Origin: Monocercomonoides exilis
Taxonomy: Eukaryota; Preaxostyla; Oxymonadida; Polymastigidae
Assembly (NCBI GenBank): GCA_001643675.2
Contig: LSRY02000034.1
Span: 62,001 to 126,000, forward strand
DNA: 64,000 nucleotides
Reading direction: 5' to 3'
Positions within the stretch are counted from its first letter, which is position 1. Each line of letters starts with the position of its first letter. The notes under the pieces were generated by a model, which ran no database searches, was not told where the DNA came from, and saw only the letters and a list, made by a program, of their open reading frames with translations. A program made the position numbers and the translations under genes. This document shows, one piece after another, positions 25,101 to 39,200 of this stretch.

Positions 25101-28100
25101 TGCTCAAAGCGCGCCACACATCTGTTCACACCCGGAAAGGCTATCTCGCTCACGTTGATCACTTCTCTGCACCGTTCCAATTGCACTTGCCTGTCTTTGT
25201 ATTGGTCGACTGCCACTCTAATCACATCCAGACGATGCAGAGCGGCCTGCGGATCAGCCGAGTCGTCGATCAGGATTCCGCCACCCAAGTCTGTGTATGT
25301 TTGCACAGTGTCTGACTCGAGTTTTGCTGCTTCTTTGTGGAGTGCAGCGACCATCCTGTTGTGCTGGCTGTCTTTCGCTTCCTCTGCTTTTGCCAGTGCC
25401 ACTTGAAACTCTGTTTGTGCATCATGCACAGCCGAAAGCGCAAGCTGCTCGTCAATCGACAGCTTTGTGCCTTGCAAATCGCACAGCTGCCGCATCTCAT
25501 CAAGTGAAGTGACAGCCATCCGCAGTGTCATCTGCTTCTCGTCCATCGAAGCCAGTAGCTCCACAAACGCGCAATAGTCAACCAGAGAGCGCGGCAGCTG
25601 CATGAGTGTCTCAGTCAGATCTTGGAATGTCTTTGTCGTTGTGACAGCGATCGAGTTGAACAGCGCATGCAAGTGTGCCTTGATTTGCTCGCTGCATGTT
25701 TGCGGGATTGGTGTCAGCGCAGCCTTCAGCGGACGGGCATCCATTGAGAGAATCCCCGCCACGCTGCTCACGTTGATGCGGATGATGTCGCCCAGCCACT
25801 CCGACATGCGCTGCAGATCCATCTTCAGGCGGTTCACATCCTTTACTTCAGACACATACACTTCTGGATCCCACCTCAAAGAGTGCTCAAATATACAGCC
25901 GAGCGAGCGGAAGCGCTCCAGGCTCTGCTCTGCCCGAATGAAGGACTCCTCGATGATCTCCATCAGTTCCTTTCGCGCCTCCACAAAGCGCACGTCGTTT
26001 GCCAGCAGCGTAGGCAGGTCCAGCCCAACCGGCGCATTGCGAGGAAGCAGAGGGCGATGCGGCGTGAGGCGCAGTGGGCGGTCGGCAGAACAGAGAAGAG
26101 TGATGCATTCGTTGATTGTGGCATCCACAAGACGCAACACTTCCTCCTTTGAGGGCGACATCTGCAGCTCGCAGCGGCTCAGCCGGATTCGCTGGGGCTT
26201 CGCAGTAACGACACCGTTGTTTCCCATCCTTCCAAGCGGAGCAGATGCAGACGAAGAAGCCGAGGGAAACATCGAAGAAGAGAAAGGCTGTGTGGAAGAT
26301 GCGTTGGCTGTTGAGAGTATTGACTGATTCAGCAACCCGTTTGCTTGCGACATATTGGCTGGTCCAAATGCGTTTCTGAGAGATGAAGCAGCTGCCTGTT
26401 TATGCTTGCGATGAGGAGAAGTCGTTTGCGAGAAAGCGGAAGATATAGAATTCCTGCGTGACTGACTCTGACTTGCTCCAGTTTTGTGCTTTCTCTTTAA
26501 TGTGTTATTGTTGCTGTTGTTATTATTATTAGCGCCTTTATTGTGATGACGATGATGACGTCTTGTAGCAGATGCACTGACATCGCCACGAACACTCAGT
26601 GAATTATTTTTATTAGCTCTTCTGTTATTGTAAGCATCTGAAGCATCTAAATCACTTTCTTCAGTCTGATTCGAGCGCTTTCTGCTTTTCGCTCCTTTCA
26701 TCGCACCCTTCCGATTCGATGCGCCAAATCTCATTTCATTACCACTTTCGTCTCTATGCTCGCCTTGTTCATTGAATGCCTCACCAGAAATGCTATTCTC
26801 CTCATCATACAAATCTCCTGCATCTGACACAGCTGAGGAATATGACTCAGCATCTTCATCTTCAAAGCTACTGATATTTCCATTGTATTCTTCTCCTTCT
26901 CCTTCTCCATCTTCGTCTTCATCGTAACCATCAGATCCATCCTCATCGTCTTCTCCTGAACTTTCTTGATTCTCTTCCACATCTTCATACTCCACAACAT
27001 CTCCCATCATCCACGGAATGCTGATGTGCCTGTTCTTCATCTTTTTATCCGCATTTCCTGAATTGTTCTCCATCTTCCCGTTTCCGTTTCCATTTCCATT
27101 GTTCGCATCGGCTTCATTATTCGCTTCCTCGTCACTATCACTTTCATCGTCATTGTTTTCCACCACATATTTCACCTTCTCCTCCTCCAGCACTTCTTTC
27201 TCGCTCCTCTTCTTCTCCACAAACTGGAATGTCACCTGGAAAACTGGCTTTTTCGCTGCCAGCGCCGCCTTGACTGTATTCTTCGTCTCTACAATGCTCT
27301 CCACCATCGTGTTGAACAGCTTCGACACACAGATGTTGTCCAGCAGCACCACAAACCTTCCCAGCATTTTCTCCTCCTCCTTCGCTACAGCAATGGCGTG
27401 CAGCCTTCCCTCTCTCTCCTTCTTCTGTGCAGCCATCGACTGCTGCAGTGCCGACGACTTCACCATCGACGACAAAGCAACCGCCGCTGCCTCGTCTTCC
27501 TGTGCTGCGATGCTCTCCTGTGAATACGCCCTCGACAGCACGTCTGTCACCAGCGCAGCCATTGCCGCTGCCATCGTCGTGGAGGCTGTCTGGATGCGCT
27601 CTTTCGTCTCGTTGCGGCAGCTCTCCTCAAACTGAACGAAGGACGGCACATCGAACGGCGCGCCTTTGTCCAGCTGTACTTGCAGTTGAGGAGATTTGGG
27701 GTAGTTCACAATAGAATTTGCTCGAGAGACAGAAATTGGCTTTTGCTGAGAAGAAGAAGAAGAAAAAGAGGAGGAAGGAGATGCTGTTGCAGAGAGGGAT
27801 GAGATGAATGAAGAGAAAGAGTTGATTGATGCGGCTGGAACTGTGCTGTTCAGCGAACTGTTGCTTCCTCCGTTGCTTCTGGTCCCATTCAGCATCAGAA
27901 CACCTTCATCAGAAGAAGAAGAAGAAGAAGAAGTTCCATTCTTCGCTGCATCTCCGTTCCCACTCCCATTTCCTCCTCCGCTTCCTCCCTCACCTCCCTT
28001 CGGATCTTCAATCGCTTTCTCCCTTCTTGTCACACCCACTCGAAACGGGAGTGTTTCACAGACAGCCTCGTAAAGCGAGCCGAGGCGAAGGAGAGCAGCG

Positions 28101-31076
28101 CAGAAGCAGTCGTGTGCCCAGAAGAGGTTTTTTCTCTGCTGGCTGCGGTTGTGCCGGAATATCTGCAGGCGGATGAGGCGCTTCCATTTGGTGAACGACT
28201 TGATGAGAGGGAAGTTGAAGAAGAACGGAATGCGCCGGATGGCTGCGAAGAACGACGCCTCCTGCACAAAACGAGAAATGGACATCGCTTCGAAGGTGGG
28301 GACGGCATCGTCTTCGGAGAAAGAAGAAGAGGAGGAGGAGGAAGAGGAAGAAAATGAAGTTGACTGTGAAAGCGGTGTTGGTTTGTCTGTAGAACTTTCG
28401 CCTACTGTCTTCTTTTTGAGTGCTCCGCTTGTTTGCAACGAAGCATTTCTTCTTCCTTTCTGTAGTTGTTGTTGCTGCTGTTGCTTTTGCACATTTTTTG
28501 CTTTGATATTCTTTCTATCATTGCCGTCGCCTTCGTCTTTGCTGATATATCCTTCATCTTCTGTCTCATTTTCTGTCCTTCCTCTTTCATCGCTGTTCTC
28601 ATCGCTGCAACCTTCGTCATTCAATTCCATCAAACGTGCATCATTCCTCTTTTCCCCTTCTCCTTTCCTTCTCTTCATTTCTCCTCTTTCTCCTTTTTCT
28701 CCAAAAGCAGCCACCCCTCTTGCATGTAGAGGCAGCCCTTGCTTCTGCTTCGTCCTTTGCCTTGCTGCTGAGCGCTGAATGGCCTGCTGCTGCAGCTCAG
28801 CCAACCGCCTCATTTCTTTGTTAGACGGCACAACGTGAACAACACCGGACACAGAAAAAATGTAATGCTCTGCTTCGACGGCTTCTTTGGGGACGACAAC
28901 GAGATTGTACGGGTTGTATAGCTCTTGGCGCACTCGCTCATCGACAAATGGGAGAGAAGAAGAAGAAGATGATGATGATCTACTTGCATTGTCAATCTCT
29001 GTATTATTCGTTGTTGCATTCAACTTCAATGCTGTTGGAGAGCGAGAAACGTTTTGTGAAGAAGAAGAAGCTGTTTGTGCGAGTGGGTCGACTGTCAGCT
29101 CTGGCGGATGCACAATGTTCATGTAGATGAACTTCAGCGTGTCTGATTTGCCGGCGCCGGCAAAATACGTTAGCACATCGTCGACAGTGCTCAGGATTTT
29201 TGCGGCTTCAGAGTCAGGCGTGCTGAACTTGGAGCGAGGGTTGGTTGTGGATACAGCAGCATTAGCAGAAGAGGAAGGAGAAGAAGATGAAATGGTTACA
29301 CTTTTCGACAGTGTTGATGACTGCTGAGAAGGCGAATACAATGGAGTCAACGATGAAGTTGAAGAAGAACCAGAACCAGAAGATGAAGAAGCATTAGCAT
29401 TCGAAGACAAAGCACGAGGAGCATAGTAAGTGTTGTGCTGTGTGGTGATTGACGACACAGAAAACGAAGCCGCTGGGGGGAAGGGCGACCTGCGGACGTT
29501 TGCAAGCGCTGCAGTGGTTGCATCGGCTGATTGGAGCATTCCTGTTCGGCTTCTGCTGCGCCGCGCAATTTCGTTGACGGAATGAGATGTGCCGCGGGTG
29601 GAGTAATTCGAAGTCGACGAAAAAAGAAGCAGCCCGCTGTCGTCTGCTCCTTTCTCGCTGGAAATGGCATTGCTGTTGTTACTGTTGTTATTACTGTTAG
29701 TACCAATGGTGGAATACCTTGCTCCTTCGTTTCCTTCTCTTTGCTTCTCAAACGCGGTGTTTCGACTTTCCCGCAGGCGAATGCTTCCTCTCAGAGATTC
29801 CTTCAGCGGCTTCAGGGCAGAAGACGCAGAAGACGCTGAATGCCGCGTGGGCGAAGCAGAAGAACGAGGCGGGGGTGGCTGCTCAGCCGAGGCAGCGCCT
29901 TTCGCTTTTTCTGCATTGGAAACAGAGAGAGAACGAGACACAGAGGGACTTTGCCCTTCTTTTTCTGTGAAACCTCTTTGAAAACTGCCTTCATCTCCTT
30001 TCTCTGCACCGACACTGAGCGAGGCTCCGGCAAAGCTGCCGTCTGAAGGAGCAGGGAGCTCTGTGTCTGTGTACGTGTCTGTGCCTAGAGACGGGGCCAC
30101 CACAACTGTCAGTCCTCCACTTCTCTCTCTCTCTTTGGCTCTGAAACCTCCTTCGCTCCCAGCCCGCACTCCACTGCTCTCTCCAAAGTGCTTCACGCGG
30201 GGCGGGTGCAGCAGAGCCCATTTGCCATGTTGTGGCTCTTTGATCTGTGAGGGCTTCATCGGCAGCGCAAAGGGATCAAGCTCGGCTTCGTCAAACGTTA
30301 AAAGAGATTTTAACTCGCTCCTGTCTCTTTCCTGCTCTCCTCCGCGAGATTTTTCTAAGCTGGGTTTCTTTTTGGCTGCTCCACCCGCTGCTTGAATTTT
30401 CTTCAGCTGAATTCTCTCTTTTGTCTCGTCTTTTCCAGAATTTTGACTTCTTGACTGCGAGAAATCTCTGGAAGATCTAACTCCATCCCGATTCTTTGGT
30501 TCAGAAGACGAGCTTGAAGCTTGAAATGGGCTAAGCTTTTTCGGTTCATTTCCGCCAACTGGCGGAGGAGGAATTCCATGTTGGGAAAAAGGAGATGAGG
30601 ATCTTCTGAAAATTAATTGTGACTGTTGAACAGACGATGAAACATCTTTTTCAGTATTACTAACTGAATACAACGCTGCTTGTGTTGGAAATGACGAATG
30701 AAGTGTAATCTTTGATGCTGAATTTTGCTTTTGAATTTGTCTAATCGTTGGAAACGCTTGCGCTAAAGCAGCTGTCAAGTTTAAAGCACATAGAGAATCA
30801 TTCGTCTGACTTGCAATGTATGCCCTTCGTACGACGTCAATCAACTAATAAATTGTCATAAATATTGCATTAAATAAAACATAAAAAGAATAGTCAAAAA
30901 ATGTCATTACACAAAATAATTTTTCAATTTTTAAGAAAAATGAAAACTTCTTTACTCGGAGATTGAATAGCTTTATCCCCAACTAACCGTTGTAGCTCCT
31001 CACAAATTAATGTCCATTTTGATACTGAATTTGTTTTAAGTGCATCAGAAAATAAAGTTAACAATTTTGTTTCCAT
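10160..31076 (-). CDS. giant divergent axonemal-type dynein heavy chain with degenerate AAA1
   Basis: Two exons on the minus strand: 31076-30948 (ATG, 43 codons), intron 30947-30845 (103 bases, GTTTTC...ATTAG), then one exon 30844-10160, about 6,937 residues in total. The large frame starts with TTG directly after a stop, so an upstream exon is needed; this one fits in phase. Approximate order: Ser-rich disordered N-terminus; single-headed inner-arm tail marks (NPYNLVVVPK near 685, IPFFFNFPLIKSFTKWKR near 920); Asp/Glu insert; linker with RHWRKLFEQMGKQW near 2045; AAA1 near 2,600-2,850; AAA2 P-loop GPAGCGKTT (K about 3017); AAA3 P-loop GEYGSGKSS (K about 3753); AAA4; stalk with microtubule-binding domain near 4,710-4,820 (IRSFVKPPDLVMFVM); AAA5, AAA6 and C-terminal domain. 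Usual heavy chains have about 4,000-4,600 residues. AAA1 lacks a normal P-loop and the Walker B acids; AAA4 is also altered. The frame is intact, so it is not a pseudogene. Confidence 0.9.
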
Positions 31077-31382
31077 CTTGAACAATTATTTTTCAAATGA
31101 AAATTTAATCAAAAAAAGCTATTTAAATAAAAATTAAAAAAAAATAAACAAAATGAATCAAAATACACCTTTCCTGATGCAAGCAGTTAATAAAACAAAA
31201 ACAAAAAACTTTTAATTTTCACTGTTTCAAACAATAATATTAAGGGGATATTTTCAGGTTCTTTCAAAATTTCATTTCTAACACATTTGACTTGAAATAT
31301 CAAATAAATTCATTAACATCTTTGAACGTGTGTTACAGATTAAAAAATTTTCGTCTCATCCATCATTAATTGAAAATCCAGG

Positions 31383-31400
31383 TTTTTTTTTTTTTTTTTT

Positions 31401-31446
<46 letters not shown>
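31383..31446 (+). repeat. T21-AC-T41 homopolymer
   Basis: Two T runs separated by the dinucleotide AC. Length accuracy is uncertain. Confidence 0.8.
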
Positions 31447-31447
<1 letters not shown>

Positions 31448-31802
31448 AACAAAGTGAAAGAATGTTAAAGTTTGTTCAAAAATCAAAACAAAATATATAT
31501 ATAACATTTCAATTTATTTGATGTATTTATTTTTAGCTATCTTCTGATATTTTCTTTGAAGTCTAGTGACAAAAATAAAATTCAGCCTTTTTTGAAAACA
31601 CATTTTTAAATCTCTCTTTAATCTATTTTTGAACTCATCTTTCATCAATTAATATCTGTTTTTTCCTTTAATATTGATACCCATAACAAAACATTCATTC
31701 TTGCATTTTAAATTTACTGTTTTTTCTGTGTTTATGGCTTTAATGAATTTGCATACAGTCAATAGCAAAATTTACTTTATTTTTTTGAGCATGCAGCATC
31801 AA

Positions 31803-31970
31803 AAAAGAAAGTATATTATTTGACCTTCGTTGGTAATTCACGAAGGAGAAAAATGTGCAATTATGAAAGCCGGTTCGGCAAATGACAGTTATTTGATGGA
31901 CGTTCAACACGCCAGAAAGTGTTTGGAAGACTACAGAAATCCAAAAATATTGCGATTCATTTCGTTTTGA
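31803..31970 (+). pseudogene. possible coding remnant, vaguely kinase-like
   Basis: In one frame this short stretch encodes a balanced, charged sequence including HEGEKCAIMKAG and NPKILRFISF, reminiscent of the ATP-lysine strand and the helix-C/strand-4 part of a protein kinase small lobe. It ends in a stop, and the following sequence continues in other frames only in fragments. No start or splice model rescues it. The kinase resemblance is weak and is inference only. Confidence 0.2.
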
Positions 31971-33281
31971 AGGAGTGATTTTTTACCAATTTCATTATTT
32001 GAAGCCGTACCAAGCAGTGTTGGATGCAAAACGAACTTGTTTTCTGACTTGAATTCTTTTTTCCAAAGATTCTTTTATAACAATAATATGTTCATCGAGA
32101 AAAGAATATATTGCCAGAAAATGGAAAAGAATAACAACTTGGTTTTTGAAACTAAAACTGAACGAAAAGCAAGTCCTACAGCAGTGAAAGCAGCAATGCC
32201 AAAAAGCTCAGATGGTCTGGAATTTTTCGTTTTTTTCAAAAATGATATTTTGTAAATTTCCTTCAATGAGACATCAATAAACCTTCAATGATACAATGCT
32301 TGATTTCATTTAAATGTGAAGCAAAAAAAGGCTGGAATTCAGGAAAAGCACTGAATCACTTGAGCATTTATTTAAGAGTAATGTCTTCGTTTCAATTGAT
32401 TTTTACATGCAATTGCCATTTTGCAACACAATCAGGGAAGCTTGAAATCAATCCTTATCGAGGATTCCAGAAAATTTCAACAAAAGAGAAGCACAAAGAA
32501 GGATTGACCGAGGAATCTCTGAAGCAAAAACAATTTACACTTTGATGGGACGGAAGATAATCAAGAATAAAGATTCAGCTTGTTGGGAATGTTGAATGAC
32601 TCAAAGATGAGGTTTGATTGACAAAAAAAGGAGGAAAAGGGAATAACAAGGGCTATCCAGTTGACAAACAGACAAGAAGGAATAAAAACGATGAACATGA
32701 AGAGTGGAATGCGAAATAAATAAATAAATAAATATTTCAATGGTTGCTCGAAAAGATGGAATCAAAACAAAGCTTGATTTGATTTAAAATATTTTGAAGG
32801 AGAAAAAGCAAGAAATATCACAAAATAGAAACACTTCTCGCAATGTTTTCGAAGATCAACTTGCATCAGATGTTTGTATTTATTTTTGTCCATATTTATT
32901 TATTTATTCTTGATATATTATTTTCCATTTCCATTTATTCAAACAGAAGAAATCAGTTCATTTTTATTCTGATAATTTATACCCAACGCCAATATTTCCT
33001 TGAAGATATCCAAATTGAAAATAAAACTTTTATATGTTCATCGTTTTTTGGGGTGTTTGCGAAGACAAAGCGATTCAAGGATTGAGAAAAAGAGGAAAAC
33101 ATGTGAATATTGTTTTTAAAGAGTGACTATGAGACTGGTTCTGAATATGACTTTTTTTCAAAGTTATTGATTCAGAAAATGGAATCTGAATGAGAAGAGT
33201 TGTTATTGAAAAGGGAATAATAATATTTTGCAAATGCTTCTGCTATAATGGTTTTCTACAACCCATTATCATCTTATTGAA

Positions 33282-36200
33282 ATGATTCCTTTTGTTTTGG
33301 TTTTGTGCTTGAGTTTATCATTTTGTGGCAATGATGAAAATGAAGTGCTGCGCAACGGAAAAGTCACCTTTTGTATTCCTGTTGCGAAGAAGAGTGATGC
33401 CTTGGCAAATGGAAGTATTGTTCATGTACTCGGTAAGATTTACAATTCAACTGTTAAATTGAAGGGAATATTGGTCGAAAAGCGCGACGGCTGCTTGGCA
33501 TTCGATATCTTCACAAGATCGCTCCTTGTTGTTGAAAACAGTCAACTTTTGGAAAAGAGTGATTCTTATCATCATTATGTCAAAAATGAAGGAACATGCG
33601 AAATGATCAATACCTCCTTGAATTTTGAATACAAAGAAAAAAATGAGTTGATGAAAAGCGTTGTGCAGATGAATGCTGAAGATTCATTGTTGCTTGTGAG
33701 AAAATGTGTTTGGAAGAATATTGCATTTTGTGGGAGTGGAAGCCTTTTGAGAGAAGGTTCAGGATGTTTTGAAGGAATTAAAAACTGTGAATTTGTGAAT
33801 ATCACAAAGAAACATAGCGAAAGAGAGACGAAGCAAATTGAAAAAGAGCTGATGATGAAAATGAGCGTTATGGAAGATTGTCAAGTTGAAAGTTCAATGA
33901 ATGTGCTTGAAGGAGGGATTGTGAGCGGAACGGAAGGATCTGTTTTCTTTTCCTGCAACAATTGCACATTTCTTCAAAACGAAAGAACGAATCGGAAAGT
34001 TAAAAATACAGAAAGAAATTCAACTACTGAGACACAGAACTTCATGAACGCTGAATGGAATGGATGTTCTGCTCCATGTGGTGGAGCACTTTATGTGCAT
34101 GATAATTCGAATGCAACGCTGACTGTTGAGAATTCATCTTTTGTGAAATGCAAAGCAACTTCAACGAGAGGAGGAGGAATATTTGCTCTGAACATTGGAG
34201 AATGTTCTGTAAAGCATTCCTCATTTATTGAATGCAGTTGTATAATCACAGATAACTATGGGGGAGGTGGAGCAGAAATAGAAGTGATATCTATTCAAGT
34301 CTTTTTTGAGAATTGCTTTTTCAAAGATGATATTTCAGGGGACGATGGAGGTGGATTGGGAATTTGGAGTTCAAAAACAACAAAAACAAATGAATGCATT
34401 TTGGATTGTTCATATATTAATTGTGCTGTGCTTAACAATAGTTATTCATATGGTGGAGGACTTCTTCATTGGAGCCCAGTTGATAAAATAGTTACTAGAA
34501 ATTGTTTATTCCAAAGCTGTGATGCTATTTATTGTGGAGGCGGTGTCGCAATGAGGGTTCAGACTTTTGGAGGAGATATGTTATGGTTTTGCTTTTTTCA
34601 TAATAACACTGCCAGTTATGGTAATGACATTAATGTTGTTGACGACTACTTAAACCCACAGACTATTTGTTGCTATTCCACACGAACCGAAGGAATTAGG
34701 TATTTTGCAGAGGGAGATAAAAGTGAATGGCTTCCAAATGAAGGAGGAAGAAGCAGATTCGTTTCTTCGAAGGAGATTCAAGCCAATGCAAAAGACACAT
34801 TCAGCTGCGGATTGAATGAATCCTGTGCATGTTTGACCATTAGTCATTGTCTATCCCAAATGATTGTGGGGTTTGTGGAAGAAATCAGGGTGCTAGCTGG
34901 AATGGTTGTTGAAGGAAAAGGAATTGATGTTGGAGGGAAAACGATCTCTGTAAATGGAGTTTCATCATCTGGGTCTGCCATTGCAACAAAATTTGAGGCA
35001 AATGGGTTGAGTCTGTTTTGCGTTGGAACAGGAGGATTGACTGTGAACGATCTGTCTGTGATTCACAATACATCGTTTGAAAGCAACAAACAATGCAGAT
35101 TGTTTGAAGTTCAAGGATGTGGATTGATAGATGTGAAGAAAGTGAACATATCCATGGACTCTGCTCATTCAGAGAAGAGGTGTATTCAGAACTCACTCGT
35201 GAAACTGGAAGAGGGAGAGTTGAAGATGAAAGATGTGATGTGGGAACAAACATTCAGCTCCACAAGTTTGATATCACTTTCTCAGGAGACAATGATTTCG
35301 TTGACTCTGGACAACTGCACATTCACCAACATTGTGAGAACAACAGCTGGATCATCGATGATGAGCGTGGGTGAAGGGTTGTATTCAATAACTTTAGAAG
35401 GATGCACGATTGATGGTTGTGGAAGTGATGAATCTAAATTTGGGGGGGAAATGATGATTGAAATGGGAAGTTGGAGTTCATTGACGATAAGTGGAGGCAT
35501 CGTGAAAAATTGTTTTGCTTCGATCACTCAAGGGAAAGGAGGTGGGATTGGGTTGAAAGTGAGAGATATAAATGCAGAGTTTCTTATTTCACCGGCATTT
35601 GAAGGGAACAGGGCCAAATGGGGAAGCGGTATTTTTGTTGACTCGATTGATTTGGAATCAACAGCAACAAGTGGGAAGATCACTTCATTGACAGCTTCAA
35701 ATCCGTTGTTGGATGAAATTCGAGGATTCGATAAAGGCGATGATTCAATTCCGATTCCTTTGTGCGCTTATCTGATTTCAATTCCAGATGAGATTTATGT
35801 GAGCAATGTTGATGCATTTAATCACTTTCTTTGTGGATTTGCTGAATTTCCCTGCATGATTCTGAAGGACTCACTGGAAAGGCAAGAAGAAGAAAAGAAG
35901 ATTGTTGTCGATGGGATGATTGAAATGCAAGATAAGCTAATATTCGACTCCTTCAAGCACATAATTAGAGGGAAAGATGAAAACAGTGGATGGAAGGTGA
36001 GCAATGATCCGAATAGAAGTGACGGAAGCATGATAACAGTCAGTACAAATACGAATATGAGTTCACTTGTTTTCTCTGTTCCATCTGCTCTTCCAAATTA
36101 CGAAGCATTCTTCTGTTCCACCTCACAGTTATTTTCGCTTGATGGCTGCTCACTGACATTTCAAGACTCACAATCAGAGTTATGTTATGTGTTTTTGTCG

Positions 36201-39200
36201 GGAACAGCAGGTGAGGTTTCTGTTTCATCGTTGAATGTTTTGTCCTTGACCATTGGCAATTGTCCATTGATTTCTCTTGATGGAAGCAATGCTGCTGGCA
36301 CATTCACATCCATGAATATTGAGGATATTTGCTTTGAAACAAATGGTGTTTTGTTTGGGGTGGCTAATGGAGCATCTTTGATAAGTGAAGATTCAACACT
36401 TTCAGTGAAAGCATTTTCACAAGGAGATTTACCATCAGGATCTATTCGAGTTATTTCCTCAAATTCAGCCATGATGCTAAAGTTCACAAACAATACAATG
36501 AGAGGTTTCAGAGGAATTGAAGGAAATGGAGGGGCAATCGAATGCACACTTGTGAGGGATTGCTCTCTGGAAATAGTCGGAGGGATGATGAGAGGGTGTG
36601 AGGTTAATGGAGGAAACGGAGGAGGGTTGTGGGTTGAGATGAAAGAAGGATCATCATTCACTGTGGGAAACCTGACAGAGGCAGACTCAGCAAAAACAAC
36701 ATCTTCAAATGATGAATATGATTTATTTCAACTTGTGGATTGCAAGGCAAAGCGAAACACATATGGAGAGCATGGATATGGAGGAGGGATTTATCTTCAT
36801 TTGGATGATGGAGCTCAGTCATTCATTTTGGAGAAAATGTCATTTACTGGATGTGATGCTCAAGAAGGGAAAGAAATCTTCATCAATGCAAATGATCTTT
36901 TGAGTGCGATTAGCAGAAGCTCGATTGAATTTGAAGTTGATTTGAATAACTTCACAAAATTGAATGGGTTTGAGAGATCAACATCAAGCGAGACATTTGC
37001 CATTCCACTGGTATTGTATCTGTGGAACAACTTTTCTGTGCAAGCATTTGTTGGAGGATCATCGAGCCATGATTTTTCGAAGTGTGGATTTGAAGAGTTT
37101 CCATGCTCCACAATCACGAAGGCAGTGTCAATCTATTTTGAAGGGAAGAAAAAAGATATCTCAATTATTGAGCCATTAACCATAAAGGAGGAATTGAGCT
37201 TGAGTACAGATGAATGGAGTATCAAAGCAAAGGACAATGAGATGAAATGTGGTGTTGTTGATCAGGCAGAAGGAGCACAAAGTGGATTGATAGAAAGCTC
37301 AGTCAGTGTGTCTGTGACAGGCGTTATTTTTTCTTTGATGAAATCTCTGACCTTTCATGAAAGTGTGTTTGAGTGCTATTCAGGGAAGCTTACACTAAAT
37401 GAATGTGGGATGGAAGGAGGCTCTGAGGCTATAACAACAGTGTTTGTGAAAGCTATTGGAGGGGTTGTGGAAGTGATTGAGTTTGGATCAAAGAATATGA
37501 AAAAATGGGATACGTCGTTTTTCATTGTTGAGGGAAGCGCTGAAACTGTGCCTTCACTAAATATGACGAAAAGCAATTTTGCTGAATTCACATTTGGCGA
37601 TGGATGTGTTGTTGAGAGCTGCAATGGAAACATTGAAGAGATGTCAGGATGCACATTTTCATCGATTACTCGTTCGAAGGGAAGTGGAGGGTGCATCAGC
37701 ATCACGAACAAGAATGATAACAATGGAAGAAATTTCAAAGTGGAAATAAATGACTGCACATTTGATGGATGCGCTGTTGAAGAAGAGGAAAATGAGATTG
37801 GAGGAGGTGCACTCTTTTGTGAGGCATCTTCGAAAACGAATCTGCTTATTAACGAGTGTAAGCTTTATGGTTGCACAGCACCATATGAAGGGGGAATTGC
37901 TGGATATGGAGGAGGGGTGATGTTGAACATGTTAAATGAAGAAGAAGAGGAAGCGTTTGTGATATCCTCACCAGCTTTTTCTTCTGACAAACCAAACAAT
38001 GCAAAATATGGGCAGGATTTGTTTATTTCGTCTCCATCGCTCGTCAAGAGCATCAAGAACGAAACGCTGCAATTTGTGAAAGATAGACTGGAGAAGCTGA
38101 CAGAAGATTCGATGAGAGGGTTTGATGGAGAAAACAGGGAGTGTGCAATCCCACTGATCTATTTCTGGAAATCTGTTGGATCTAGTGTGTATATTGCAGA
38201 GGAAGGAAACAATGTTGTTGTGTGTGGGTTGTTGGAGTATCCATGTAGGTCTATTGATTATGGGATGAATCGGATAGACAGTTCAACAGTTGAGCAGATG
38301 ACGATTCATGGAGTTTGTGATGTGATGAGTGTGATAGAGATGAGTGGGATGAAGCTGGAAGGAACAGATGGAAAGTCGGACAAAATCCGATTTGTTCAAT
38401 CAATTAAAGAAAATGGGAATGCTGTTGTTGAATGCAAAGGAGTTGTTCAATTCAATGAATTGGGGATTCTGATTCCCAGTGCCTTTGATAATGGAGCAAA
38501 CATCCTCATCCGGACAGGTTCAGATGTAGTCAAAACAAGTATTGTGAGTTGCACAGTTCATAAAATTGAAAATGTGAAAGATGAGGCGTCATTTGTTCTG
38601 ATCAGTGCTTTGAAAGGAATTTTTTCTATTGAAAAGACAAACATTGTTGGATTCTCAACGATGCATGAGATAATGAGCACATCAGCTGATTGTGTGACAA
38701 CCATGAACAATGTGATATTTAAAGATATTTCATTGGGCGGGAAAAGTGCAATTATGATGAGTGAAAGTGTGATTTCTGGATGTGGAAATGATTATTCAGA
38801 AGAAATGTGGAATATTCTATTTGAGCAATGCACTTTTGTGAATGTGAAGAACAATGAAGCAAGTTACCCTTCGTTGTTTTGCTGTGATATTTCAAATAAA
38901 ATGAGATTGAAAATGGATAATTCAACAATTGATGGGTGTGGGTCGACAAGTTCAAATGAAGGAGGAGGAATGTTCTTCCTCCTCAATGAGAGGGGGAGAT
39001 TGGAAATGAATCACACAAATGTGACAGAATGCTTCTGCTCGAACACTGGAAGAGGAGGAGGATTGTTTTTGAAATCACAGAGTGTCTCACAGGAAGCATT
39101 GCCATTTGTGCTATCGAACATCACCTTCCGAGGGAATGTTGCTTCAAAGGGGAGAGATGTGTTTGTGAAGTGCACTGACCTTGACTCACAGATAAGTGAA

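Larger units (their letters stand above)
31077..33281. other. large AT-rich spacer between divergent genes
   Basis: About 2.2 kb between the dynein start (minus) and the receptor-like gene (plus), so it should contain both promoters. It includes T homopolymers at 31383-31446 and an AAAT run near 32716-32740. Short frames at 32037-32255, 32288-32545 and 32843-33085 have no recognisable content. The segment 31,810-32,060 looks like decayed coding sequence and is listed separately. Confidence 0.55.

Noticed and set aside
10160-30844. Numerous 60-240-codon frames on the plus strand opposite the dynein gene
   Set aside because: They are antisense shadows of a conserved coding sequence, with no recognisable content of their own.
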